Shown here: positions 27,348 to 35,797 of the stretch, in pieces
Position numbering within the stretch: the first letter of the stretch is position 1
Layout: each line of letters opens with the position of its first letter
Source of the DNA: CAVTWH01 sp963738365
GTDB taxonomy: Bacteria > Actinomycetota > Actinomycetes > Mycobacteriales > Micromonosporaceae
DNA: 64,000 nt
Assembly: GCA_963738365.1 (NCBI GenBank)
Contig: CAVTWH010000007.1
Span: 930,001-994,000, forward strand
Direction: 5' to 3'
Position numbers and translations under genes: made by a program
The notes under the pieces: model-generated
Databases searched by the model: none
Told to the model about the DNA's origin: nothing
What the model saw: only the letters and a program-made list of their open reading frames with translations

Positions 27348-27390
27348 ACCGCCACCCCTCGGCGGTGTGAACCCCTCGAAGGAGCAGCTC

Positions 27391-28359
27391 GTGAACAGAG
27401 GCAGAACGGTGCGGGCCGTCGCTGTGCTCGCGGCCGGAGCGCTGGCCCTGGCGGCCTGCGGCGCGAAGGTGAAGACCACCGCGCCGCCGAAGACGAGCCA
27501 CAAGCCCTGTGGCACGGTGAACCTGGCGGTGAACGCCTGGGTGGGTTACGAGGCCGACGCGGCGGTGGTCACCTACCTGTTGAAGAACAAGCTCGGCTGC
27601 GACGTGCAGCAGAAGCAGATCGACGAGCAGACCTCGTGGCAGGGCTTCCCGGACGGTTCGGTGGACGTGATCCTGGAGAACTGGGGCCACGACGACCTGA
27701 AGAAGAAGTACATCGACACCGACCACGTGGCCGTCGAGTACGGGGAGACCGGCAACAAGGGCATCATCGGCTGGTACGTGCCGCCGTGGCTGGCCAAGGC
27801 CAACCCCGACGTGCTGGACTACAAGAACCTCAACAAGTACGCCGACAAGTTCAAGACCACCGAGTCCAAGGGCAAGGGCCAGCTGCTCGACGGTGACCCC
27901 AGCTACGTCACCAACGACGAGGCGCTGGTGAAGAACCTGAACCTGAACTTCACCGTGGTCTACTCGGGCAGCGAGGACGCGCTGATCGCGGCGTTCCGCC
28001 AGGCGGAGCAGAACAAGACCTGGCTGATCGGGTACTTCTACGAGCCGCAGTGGTTCCTCTCCCAGGTGCCGCTGGTGCACGTGAAGCTGCCGGCGTACAC
28101 GCCGGGCTGCGACGCCGACGCCGCCAAGGTGGCCTGTGACTACCAGCCGTACGACCTGGACAAGGTGGTGAGCAAGAAGTTCGCCGAGTCGGGGACGGCC
28201 GCCGCCGAGCTGGTGAAGAATTTCCAGTGGAGCAACGACGACCAGAACGCGGTCGCCAAGTCCATCGCGGTGGACAAGCTGAAGGACGAGGACGCCGCGA
28301 AGAAGTGGGTGGACGCCAACCCCGACAAGGTCAACACCTGGCTCAAGGGTCTGGTGTAG
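27391..28359 (+). CDS. proX: glycine betaine/choline-binding lipoprotein ProX
   Basis: A 322-residue substrate-binding lipoprotein. The signal ends in lipobox LAAC (Cys near 24). The body matches OpuAC/ProX: VNLAVNAWVGYEADAAVVTYLL, VDVILENWGHDDL, GIIGWYVPPWLA and WLIGYFYEPQWFL; the several Trp and Tyr residues fit a cage for a quaternary ammonium group. GAAGGAG lies 8 nt upstream of the GTG. Its 158-bp distance from proW and the terminator after it make it the end of the conservon-transporter operon. Confidence 0.92.
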   Translation: MNRGRTVRAVAVLAAGALALAACGAKVKTTAPPKTSHKPCGTVNLAVNAWVGYEADAAVVTYLLKNKLGCDVQQKQIDEQTSWQGFPDGSVDVILENWGHDDLKKKYIDTDHVAVEYGETGNKGIIGWYVPPWLAKANPDVLDYKNLNKYADKFKTTESKGKGQLLDGDPSYVTNDEALVKNLNLNFTVVYSGSEDALIAAFRQAEQNKTWLIGYFYEPQWFLSQVPLVHVKLPAYTPGCDADAAKVACDYQPYDLDKVVSKKFAESGTAAAELVKNFQWSNDDQNAVAKSIAVDKLKDEDAAKKWVDANPDKVNTWLKGLV

Positions 28360-28398
28360 CCCGGCGGCGCGATCGGTTGTTTTCAGTGGGTCCACTGT

Positions 28399-28433
28399 GG
28401 AGGGCCGCATCCCGACCTGGGGTGCGGCCCTCC
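28399..28433 (+). terminator. terminator after proX
   Basis: GGAGGGCCGCA and TGCGGCCCTCC are perfect complements forming an 11-bp stem with a 13-nt loop, 40 bp downstream of the proX stop. No U-run follows, as usual for high-GC actinobacteria. Confidence 0.8.
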
Positions 28434-28450
28434 GGCTGTCCCGCCGGGCC

Positions 28451-28514
28451 TTGACAGCACCGGGCCGGATCGGGAATCTTGTTGCAGCATTCGCGCCCTG
28501 TTGCGCATAGCGCA
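28451..28514 (+). promoter_or_regulatory. promoter and operator of the dimethylglycine/sarcosine operon
   Basis: TTGACA (28451-28456), 17 bp, GAATCT (28474-28479), then GTTGCAGC (28481) and GTTGCGCA (28500-28507). The latter is part of a short dyad TGCGC-ATA-GCGCA (28502-28514). The arrangement copies that of the Rieske operon promoter 14 kb upstream, which suggests a common regulator of the betaine-degrading genes (inference). Confidence 0.6.
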
Positions 28515-28565
28515 CCAATGACAGCACGGGCAGCGGAGCTTCAGAAGCCGGGGGGAGGCACGAGG

Positions 28566-31016
28566 GTGACGGCACCCCGGGTGGTCATCGTCGGCGCCGG
28601 GGTGGTCGGCGCGGCCGTCGCCGACGAACTGTCCGCCCTCGGCTGGACCGACGTCACCGTCGTCGACCAGGGGCCGCTGCCCGCCCCGGGCGGCTCCTCC
28701 TCGCACGCCCCCGGCCTGGTCTTCCAGACCAACGGCGCCAAGGTACTGGCCGAGCTGGCCCGCTACACCGTCGACAAGCTGCTCGGCCTGGGCTGCTTCG
28801 ACCAGGTGGGCAGCCTGGAGCTGGCCACCACCGACGAGCGCCTGGCCGACCTGCACCGCCGGCACGGGTGGGCCACCGCCCGGGGCATCCCCGCGCGGCT
28901 GCTGGACGGTGCGCAGGCGGCGGCCCGGCACGACCTGCTCGACCCCGAGCTGGTGCGCGGGGCGCTGTTCGTACCCACGGACGGGCTGGCCCGCGCGGTG
29001 GACGCGGTCACCGCCCAGCTGGACCGGGCCGCCGCCCGGGGGGTCCGGGTGCTGGACCGGGCCGCGGTGCGCGACATCCGGGTGGTCGACGGCGCGGTCC
29101 GCGCGGTGCTGACCGACCGCGGCGAGCTGCCGGCCGACATCGTGGTCTGCTGCGCCGGCATCTGGGGGCCGGCGGTCGGCGCGCTGGCCGGTGTCGACCT
29201 CCCGCTCACCCCGCTGGCCCACCAGCTGGCCTGGACCGCGCCGCTGCCCGAGCTGGCCGGCGCCCCGGGCGGCCCGGCACCGCGCGCGGGCAGCCCACCC
29301 ACCGGCCCGGCCCGCCGGCCGATCCTGCGCCACCAGGGCGGCGACCTCTACTACCGGGAGTGGGGCGAGCGCCTGGCGATCGGCTGGTACGGCCACCGCC
29401 CGCTGCCCGTGGCTGTCGGGGACATCGCCGCCGTCGGGGACGCCCCGGTGATGCCGTCGATGCTGCCCTTCACGCCGGACGACTTCGCCCCCGGCTGGGC
29501 GGAGAGCCGGCGGGTGCTGCCGGCGCTGCGTAACTCCACAGTGGAGGGTGGGATGAACGGGCTGTTCTCGTTCACCACCGACAACTTCCCGCTGATCGGC
29601 CAGGCGCCCGGGGTGCGGGGCTTCTGGCTGGCCGAGGCGGTCTGGGTCACCCACTCGGCCGGCGTCGGCCGGGCCGTCGCCGAGCTGCTCACCCGCGGCC
29701 GCTGCGACAGCTTCGACCTGCACGAGTGCGACCCGGCCCGGTTCCAGCCGCACCAGCTGGCCCCCGACTACGTGCTGTCCCGGGCCTGCCGCAACTACGT
29801 CGAGGTGTACGACATCCTGCACCCGCGCCAGCCGATCGCGGCGCCCCGCGGACTGCGGCTCAGCCCGTTCCACGCCCGGCAGGTACGGCTGGGCGCGGTG
29901 TTCGCCGAGGCGGCCGGCTGGGAACGGCCGCAGTGGTACGAAGCCAACGCCGCGCTGCCCGGCCAGGGGCCGCAGCCGGACGACTGGGCCGCCCGGTACA
30001 CCTCCCCGATCAGCGGCGCCGAGGCCCGGGCCACCCGCAGCGCCGTCGCGCTCTACGACCTGACGGCGCTGCCCCGGCTGTCGGTCACCGGCCCCGGCGC
30101 GGCCGGCTACCTGCAGTGGATCACCACCGGCAACGTCGACCGCCGGCCCGGCACGGTCAGCTACTGTCTACTGCTCGACGACGACGGGCGGGTCCGCGCT
30201 GACGTGACCGTGGCCCGACTATCGCGTGACGAGTTCCAACTCGGGGTGAACGGCGGCACCGACCTCGACTGGCTCGTCCGGCGCGCCCCCGGTGACGTCG
30301 CCGTCCGGGACGTCACCGGGGGAACGTGCTGCATCGGCGTGTGGGGACCGGCCGCCCGGGACCTGCTGGCCCCGGTCAGCAGCCTCGACCTCGGCCAGCG
30401 GTACTTCACCGGCCAGCGTGGCTACGTGGGCAGCGCCCCGGTCACCGCGCTGCGCCTGTCGTATGTCGGCGAGCTCGGCTGGGAGCTGTCCACCGAGGCC
30501 GGCTACGGCGCCCACCTGTGGGACACCCTCTGGCGCTCGGGTGCCGCGCACGGCGTCGTCGCCGCCGGCCGGGGCGCCTTCACCAGCCTGCGCCTGGAGA
30601 AGGGGTACCGGCTGGCCGGTACCGACATGACCGGCGAACACGACCCGTTCGAGGCCGGCCTGGACGCCGCCGTCAACTGGCGTAAGGTCGCCTTCCTCGG
30701 CCGGGACGCGCTGCTGCGCCGGCGCGCCGCCGGGCCGCCCCGGCGCCGGCTGGTCACCCTGGTCGGCACGCCCGGCGCGGCGCACGACACGGTGGTCGGC
30801 CAGGAGCCGCTTTACCAGGACGATGTCTGCGTGGGGTATGTGACCAGCGCGGCGTACGGGTACACGGTGGACCGGCCGGTGGCGCTCGGCTGGCTGCCGG
30901 CGTCGCTGGCCGGCGCGGGCAGTGCCATAGAGGTCGGCTACTTCGACCGCCGCATCCCGATGACCGTGGCCGCCGCCCCGCTGGTCGACCCCGAGATGAC
31001 GCGGCTGCGCGGATGA
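28566..31016 (+). CDS. dimethylglycine oxidase/dehydrogenase
   Basis: An 816-residue two-part flavoprotein. The N-terminal DAO-type FAD domain starts VVIVGAGVVGAAVADEL; SSSHAPGLVFQTN (His near 47) matches the site of covalent FAD attachment in Arthrobacter dimethylglycine oxidase. From about residue 480 comes a GcvT-like folate-binding half (YTSPISGAEARATRSAVALYDL, GYVGSAPVTALRLSYVGELGWE). It oxidises dimethylglycine to sarcosine and can pass the carbon to tetrahydrofolate. GTG 28566 has a strong GGGGGAGG; ATG 28518 is an alternative. Stop overlaps soxB (ATGA). Confidence 0.88.
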   Translation: MTAPRVVIVGAGVVGAAVADELSALGWTDVTVVDQGPLPAPGGSSSHAPGLVFQTNGAKVLAELARYTVDKLLGLGCFDQVGSLELATTDERLADLHRRHGWATARGIPARLLDGAQAAARHDLLDPELVRGALFVPTDGLARAVDAVTAQLDRAAARGVRVLDRAAVRDIRVVDGAVRAVLTDRGELPADIVVCCAGIWGPAVGALAGVDLPLTPLAHQLAWTAPLPELAGAPGGPAPRAGSPPTGPARRPILRHQGGDLYYREWGERLAIGWYGHRPLPVAVGDIAAVGDAPVMPSMLPFTPDDFAPGWAESRRVLPALRNSTVEGGMNGLFSFTTDNFPLIGQAPGVRGFWLAEAVWVTHSAGVGRAVAELLTRGRCDSFDLHECDPARFQPHQLAPDYVLSRACRNYVEVYDILHPRQPIAAPRGLRLSPFHARQVRLGAVFAEAAGWERPQWYEANAALPGQGPQPDDWAARYTSPISGAEARATRSAVALYDLTALPRLSVTGPGAAGYLQWITTGNVDRRPGTVSYCLLLDDDGRVRADVTVARLSRDEFQLGVNGGTDLDWLVRRAPGDVAVRDVTGGTCCIGVWGPAARDLLAPVSSLDLGQRYFTGQRGYVGSAPVTALRLSYVGELGWELSTEAGYGAHLWDTLWRSGAAHGVVAAGRGAFTSLRLEKGYRLAGTDMTGEHDPFEAGLDAAVNWRKVAFLGRDALLRRRAAGPPRRRLVTLVGTPGAAHDTVVGQEPLYQDDVCVGYVTSAAYGYTVDRPVALGWLPASLAGAGSAIEVGYFDRRIPMTVAAAPLVDPEMTRLRG

Positions 31017-32248
31017 GCGCCGGCACACCGCCCGGCGCCGGACTGCCCGGGCACCCCGACTTCCTGTGGCGCGACGCCGACCCGCGGCGCAGCTACCAGG
31101 TGGTCATCGTGGGCGGCGGCGGGCACGGCCTGGCCACCGCGTACTACCTGGCCCGCGAGCACGGCATCACCGACGTCGCGGTGCTGGAGAAGGGCTGGCT
31201 GGCCGGCGGCAACATGGCCCGCAACACCACCATCATCCGCTCCAACTACCTGTGGGACGCCAGCGCCGGCATCTACGAACACGCCCTGAAACTGTGGGAG
31301 GGCCTGGAGGACGACCTCGGCTACCCGCTGCTGTTCAGCCAGCGCGGCGTGCTCAACCTGGCGCACAGCCCGCAGGAGGTGCGCGACGGCCGGCGCCGGG
31401 TGCAGGCCAACCGGCTGGCCGGCATCGACGCCGACTGGCTGGAGCCGGCCGAGGTGGCGCAGGTCTGCCCGATCGTGAACACCTCGCCGGCCGTCCGCTA
31501 CCCGGTGCTCGGCGCCAGCTACCAGCCGCGCGCCGGGATCGCCAAGCACGACAACGTCGCCTGGGGGCTGGCCCGGGCGGCGCACGCCCTCGGCGTCGAC
31601 CTGATCCAGCACTGCGAGGTGACCGGCCTGTCCATCCTCGACGGCCGGATCCGGGGGGTACGCACCAGCCGCGGCGACATCGCCGCCGACACCGTGGCGC
31701 TGTGCGCCGCCGGGCACACCAGCGTGCTCGCCGCGATGGCCGGCGTCGACCTGCCACTGCAGTCGCACCCGCTGCAGGCGCTGGTCTCCGAGCTGCTGGC
31801 GCCGGTGCACCCGACCGTGGTGATGTCCAACGCCGTGCACGTCTACGTCAGCCAGGCGCACAAGGGCGAGCTGGTGCTGGGGGCCGGCATCGACAGCCAC
31901 AACTCCTACACCCAGCGCGGCGGCCTGCACGTCATCGAGCGCCAGCTGGCCGCCGCGATCGAGCTGTTCCCGGTGTTCGCCCGGGCGCACGTGCTGCGCA
32001 CCTGGGGCGGCATCGTGGACGTCTCGCCGGACGCCTCACCGATCATCGGCCGGCTCCCGGTGGACGGGCTGTACGTCAACTGCGGCTGGGGTACCGGCGG
32101 CTTCAAGGCCACCCCCGGCATCGGCTCGGTGTACGCGCACACCCTGGCGCACGGGCAACCGCACCCGCTGGCCGAGCCGTTCGCGCTGGAGCGGTTCACT
32201 ACCGGCGCCCTGGTGGACGAGCACGGCGCCGCCGCCGTGGCGCACTGA
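31013..32248 (+). CDS. soxB: sarcosine oxidase beta subunit
   Basis: A 411-residue beta subunit of heterotetrameric sarcosine oxidase. FAD fold VVIVGGGGHGLATAYYLA; signature GGNMARNTTIIRSNYLWD; a His in AGIAKHDNVAWG (about 179) sits where the covalent FMN is attached in characterised enzymes; C-terminal GWGTGGFKATPGIG. It holds the site that oxidises sarcosine to glycine and formaldehyde or methylene-THF. ATGA overlap with the preceding gene and a ribosome-binding site leading into soxD show one operon. Confidence 0.93.
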   Translation: MSAGTPPGAGLPGHPDFLWRDADPRRSYQVVIVGGGGHGLATAYYLAREHGITDVAVLEKGWLAGGNMARNTTIIRSNYLWDASAGIYEHALKLWEGLEDDLGYPLLFSQRGVLNLAHSPQEVRDGRRRVQANRLAGIDADWLEPAEVAQVCPIVNTSPAVRYPVLGASYQPRAGIAKHDNVAWGLARAAHALGVDLIQHCEVTGLSILDGRIRGVRTSRGDIAADTVALCAAGHTSVLAAMAGVDLPLQSHPLQALVSELLAPVHPTVVMSNAVHVYVSQAHKGELVLGAGIDSHNSYTQRGGLHVIERQLAAAIELFPVFARAHVLRTWGGIVDVSPDASPIIGRLPVDGLYVNCGWGTGGFKATPGIGSVYAHTLAHGQPHPLAEPFALERFTTGALVDEHGAAAVAH

Positions 32249-32259
32249 GGAGGGCTGGC

Positions 32260-32514
32260 GTGCTGCTGATCCGGTGCCCGTGGTGCGGCCCGCGCGACGA
32301 GGACGAGTTCGGCTACGGCGGCCCGGCCGGGGTGGCCTACCCGGCCGACCCGGACGCCCTGGACGACGCGCAGTGGGCCGCGTACCTGTTCGTCCGGGCC
32401 AACCCGAAGGGCGTCCTGGACGAGCGCTGGGTACACACCGCCGGCTGCCGGCGCTGGTTCACCCTGCGCCGGGACACCGCCACCAACAGCTGGCTGCCGG
32501 GGGTGAGCCGATGA
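32260..32514 (+). CDS. soxD: sarcosine oxidase delta subunit
   Basis: An 84-residue delta subunit: LLIRCPWCGPRDEDEFGYGG with CxxC, then FVRANPKGVLDERWVHTAGCRRWF. The Cys and His residues bind zinc in known structures. Length and motifs are standard. It starts at GTG after GGAGG and overlaps soxA by 4 nt (ATGA). Required for assembly of the SoxABDG complex. Confidence 0.93.
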   Translation: MLLIRCPWCGPRDEDEFGYGGPAGVAYPADPDALDDAQWAAYLFVRANPKGVLDERWVHTAGCRRWFTLRRDTATNSWLPGVSR

Positions 32515-35139
32515 GGCTGGCGGACCGGGGGGCGCTGCTCGACCGGTCGCGCCCGCTGGCGTTCACCTTCGACGGGCATGCCTACTCCGGCTTCGCCGGG
32601 GACACGCTGGCCTCGGCGCTGCTCGCGGCCGGGGTGCACCGGGTCGGCTCCAGCGTGCGGCTGGGCCGCCCGCGCGGCATCCTCACCGCCGGCAGCACCG
32701 AACCCGCCGCGCTGGTCCAGCTGCTGGCGCCGGTGGCCGAGCCGATGTGTACCGCGCCGACCGTCGAACTGGTCGACGGCCTGGCCGCCGTCGGCCTGCC
32801 CGGGCAGGGCTGGCTGCCGCCCGAGCCGGACACCACCCGCTACGACCACCGCAACGCCCACGCCGACCTGCTCGTGGTCGGCGCCGGCCCGGCCGGCCTG
32901 CTGGCCGCGCTGGACGCCGCCCGGGACGGCGCCCGGGTGATCCTGCTCGACGAGCGCCCCGCGCTCGGCGGCAGCCTGCTCGACTGCGGCGACGCCGACC
33001 GCGACTGGCTCGCGGCGGTGCAGGCGGAGCTGCGCGACCGGGCCACCGTGCTCACCGCCACCACGGCGCTGGGCCGCTACGACGACAACTTCGTCCCGGC
33101 GGTGCAGCGGCTCGGCGACGGCGGCGCCACCCGGCAGCGGCTGTGGCGCATCCGGGCCGCCCGGATTGCGCTGGCCACCGGCGCCCACGAGCAGCCGCTG
33201 GTGTTCGCCGACAACGACCGCCCCGGCGTCCTGCTGGCCGGCGCCGCCCGCGCCTACCTGCACCGCTACGGCGTGCTGCCGGGCGCCCGGGCGGTGGTCT
33301 TCACCACCGACGACTCCGCGTACGCCGCCGCCGCCGACCTGCACGCCGCCGGCCTGGCCATCGCCGCGATCGTGGACGCCCGCCCCGCGCCGCCGGTGCC
33401 CGCCTGGTGCGCCGCGGCCGGCGTGCCGGTACTGGCCGGCCACGCCGTGCACGGCGTCCTCGGTACCGACCGGGTGGCCGGCGTGCTGGTCGGGCCGCTG
33501 GGCGAGCCGACCCGGGTGGTCGAGGAGGCGGCCGACGCGCTGCTGGTCTGCGGCGGCTGGGCGCCGGCCGCCCAGCTCTACGCGCACGCCGGGGGCCGCC
33601 TGGTGGCCCGGGGCGGAGTCTTCGTCCCGGACGGCGCACTGTCCACCGTGGAGTTCGTCTCGCCGCTGCCCGAAGCGACGCTTCGACCTGCCCTACGTAC
33701 CGGCCGACACGCTGGAGCGGCACTTCGTGGACGTGCAGCGCGACGTCACCGTGGCCGACATCCACCGGGCCACCGGCGCCGGGCTGCGCTCGGTCGAGCA
33801 CGTCAAGCGGTACACCACCGCCGGCACGGCGCTCGACCAGGGCAAGACCTCCGCCGTGCTGACCAGCGCCATCGTGGCGGCAGCGCTGGACACGCCGCTG
33901 GCCGAGCTGGGGTACACCACGCTGCGCCCGCCGGTCACCCCGGTCAGCTTCGCCGCGCTCGCCGGCCGGTACCGGGGTGCGCTGTTCGAGCCGGTGCGGA
34001 CCACGCCGCTGCACCAGCGGCACCTGGCCGCCGGGGCGCCGATGGAGCCCGTCGGCCAGTGGCACCGGCCGTGGTACTACCCGCGCCCCGGCGAGTCGAT
34101 GGCGCAGGCGGTGCACCGCGAGTGCGTGGCCGCCCGGACCGGCGTGGCCATCATGGACGTCAGCACCCTCGGCAAGATCGACGTGCAGGGGCCGGACGCC
34201 GGGGAGTTCCTGGACCGGCTCTACACCAACCTGATCAGCACCCTGCCGGTCGGCTCGGTCCGCTACGGCGTGCTGTGCCGCGCCGACGGCATGATCTTCG
34301 ACGACGGTACCGTCGCCCGCCTCGACGAGCAGCGCTTCCTGGTCACCACCACCACCGGCAACGCGGCGGCGGTACTGGACTGGATGGAGGAGTGGCGGCA
34401 GACCGAGTGGCCGCAGCTGGCCGTCTGGTGCACCTCGGTCACCGAGCACTGGGCCACCGTGGCGCTGGTCGGCCCCGGCTCCCGGGCGACCCTGCGCCAA
34501 CTGGCCCCCGCACTCGCCGTGGACAACGCCGACTTCCCGTTCCTGACCTGGCGGGAGGCGACCGTGGCGGGGCTGGCCGCGCGGATCGCCCGGATCAGCT
34601 TCTCCGGCGAGCTGGCCTACGAGATCAGCGTGCCCGGCTTCGACGGCCCGGCGCTGTGGGACGCGCTGGCCGCCACCGGCGCCACCCCGTACGGCACCGA
34701 GACCATGCACGTGCTGCGCGCCGAGAAGGGCTACCCGATCGTCGGGCAGGACACCGACGGCACCGTCACCCCGCAGGACCTGGGGCTGGGTTGGGTTGTC
34801 TCGCAGCGCAAGCGGGACTTCGTCGGCAAACGGTCGCACCGGCGCGCCGACACCGCCCGGCCCGACCGGCGGCAACTGGTCGGGCTGCTCCCCGCGGACC
34901 CGACGGTGCCCCTGACGGAGGGCGTGCACCTGGTGGCGCCGGACGGGGCGGTGCTCGGGCACGTCACGTCGGCGTACCACAGCGCCGCGCTGGGGCGCCC
35001 GTTCGCGCTCGGCCTGCTCGCCGCCGGCCGGTCCCGGATCGGTGGGCTGGTCCGGGCGGTCACCGACGACGGGCCGATCGACGTGCAGGTGGTCGGCCCG
35101 GTGCTGGTCGACCCGGAGGGGGCGCGCCGTGACGGCTGA
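32511..35139 (+). pseudogene. soxA: sarcosine oxidase alpha subunit (one frameshift, possible internal deletion)
   Basis: Residues 1-390 read in one frame: the 2Fe-2S-like head (FDGHAYSGFAGDTLASALLAAGV) and FAD/NAD domain (ADLLVVGAGPAGLLAALDAARDG, ALATGAHEQPLVFADND). Near 33680 the frame shifts by one and the rest follows: RSVEHVKRYTTAGTALDQGKTS and the GcvT-like folate half (FSGELAYEISVPGFDGPALWD). Total about 875 residues versus roughly 950 in relatives. The usual block between the FAD domain and the DVTVADI region is missing at the shift, so a real deletion or assembly collapse is possible. Downstream translation of soxG may depend on this gene. Confidence 0.85.
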
Positions 35140-35593
35140 CGTGCGGCGGCTGCCGCCGCGGGTACTGACCAACGTGCGGCACCGCGACCCGGCCGCCGCC
35201 GGCCTGCCGCAGCGGCCGAACACCTGGGCGCCGCTGGGCGAGGACCTGGCGCTGTGGCTCGGTCCGGACGAGTGGCTGGTGCGCGGCCCGGCCTGGACCA
35301 GCGCCGCCGGCCGCGCCGCCGAGCTGCGCTGGCGCGCGGCAGCCGCCGCAGCGGTGGACGTCTCCGCCCAGTGGACCGCCCTGCGGGTGGCCGGCCCGGC
35401 CGCCGCGGACACCCTGGCCGCGGCCTGCTCGCTGGACCTGCACCCGAGCGTCTTCGGCGTCGGCCGGTGCGCCCAGACGCTGGTCGCGCGCGTCCCGGTC
35501 ATCCTGGTCCGCCTCGACGACCGGGGGTACGAGCTGCTGGTGCGCCCGTCGCTGGCCGCCCACCTCGGCGCCTTCCTGGACGACGCCGACTGA
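35129..35593 (+). CDS. soxG: sarcosine oxidase gamma subunit
   Basis: A 154-residue gamma subunit with a GcvT-like fold: PNTWAPLGEDLALWLGPDEWLVRGP, VDVSAQWTALRVAGPAAADTLAAACSLDLHPSVF and AQTLVARVPVILVRLDDRGYELLVRPS. The GTG start lies inside the end of soxA (11-nt overlap). It completes soxBDAG, in the usual order, and ends the betaine-to-glycine locus. Confidence 0.92.
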   Translation: MTADVRRLPPRVLTNVRHRDPAAAGLPQRPNTWAPLGEDLALWLGPDEWLVRGPAWTSAAGRAAELRWRAAAAAAVDVSAQWTALRVAGPAAADTLAAACSLDLHPSVFGVGRCAQTLVARVPVILVRLDDRGYELLVRPSLAAHLGAFLDDAD

Positions 35594-35797
35594 CAGACCG
35601 CTCAGCCGCCCGGCCGGTTGCGTGGTTCCCCCGCTGTGTCGGCAAACTCGGCTGACCGGCGGGTAACTGCGGCCGATGGAACGCTGCCGATGCGGCGCCC
35701 CGGTGGCTACGCTGTTGGGCAAGCCGGTCCGGCCGGGGCCGGCGCTCGGCAGCGCCCCTGGCGGCGCGCCGTGGGTACCTGATCGGAGCGCCTCGAC

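Noticed and set aside
24953..27355. 800-codon open frame antisense to proV/proW
   Set aside because: Composition is His/Gly/Gln/Arg-rich, typical of an antisense shadow; the plus strand encodes two permease domains.
25330..27390. Long in-frame extension upstream of proX (about 690 extra codons)
   Set aside because: It is the shadow of proW in another frame; proX has its own ribosome-binding site, GTG start and lipoprotein signal at 27391.
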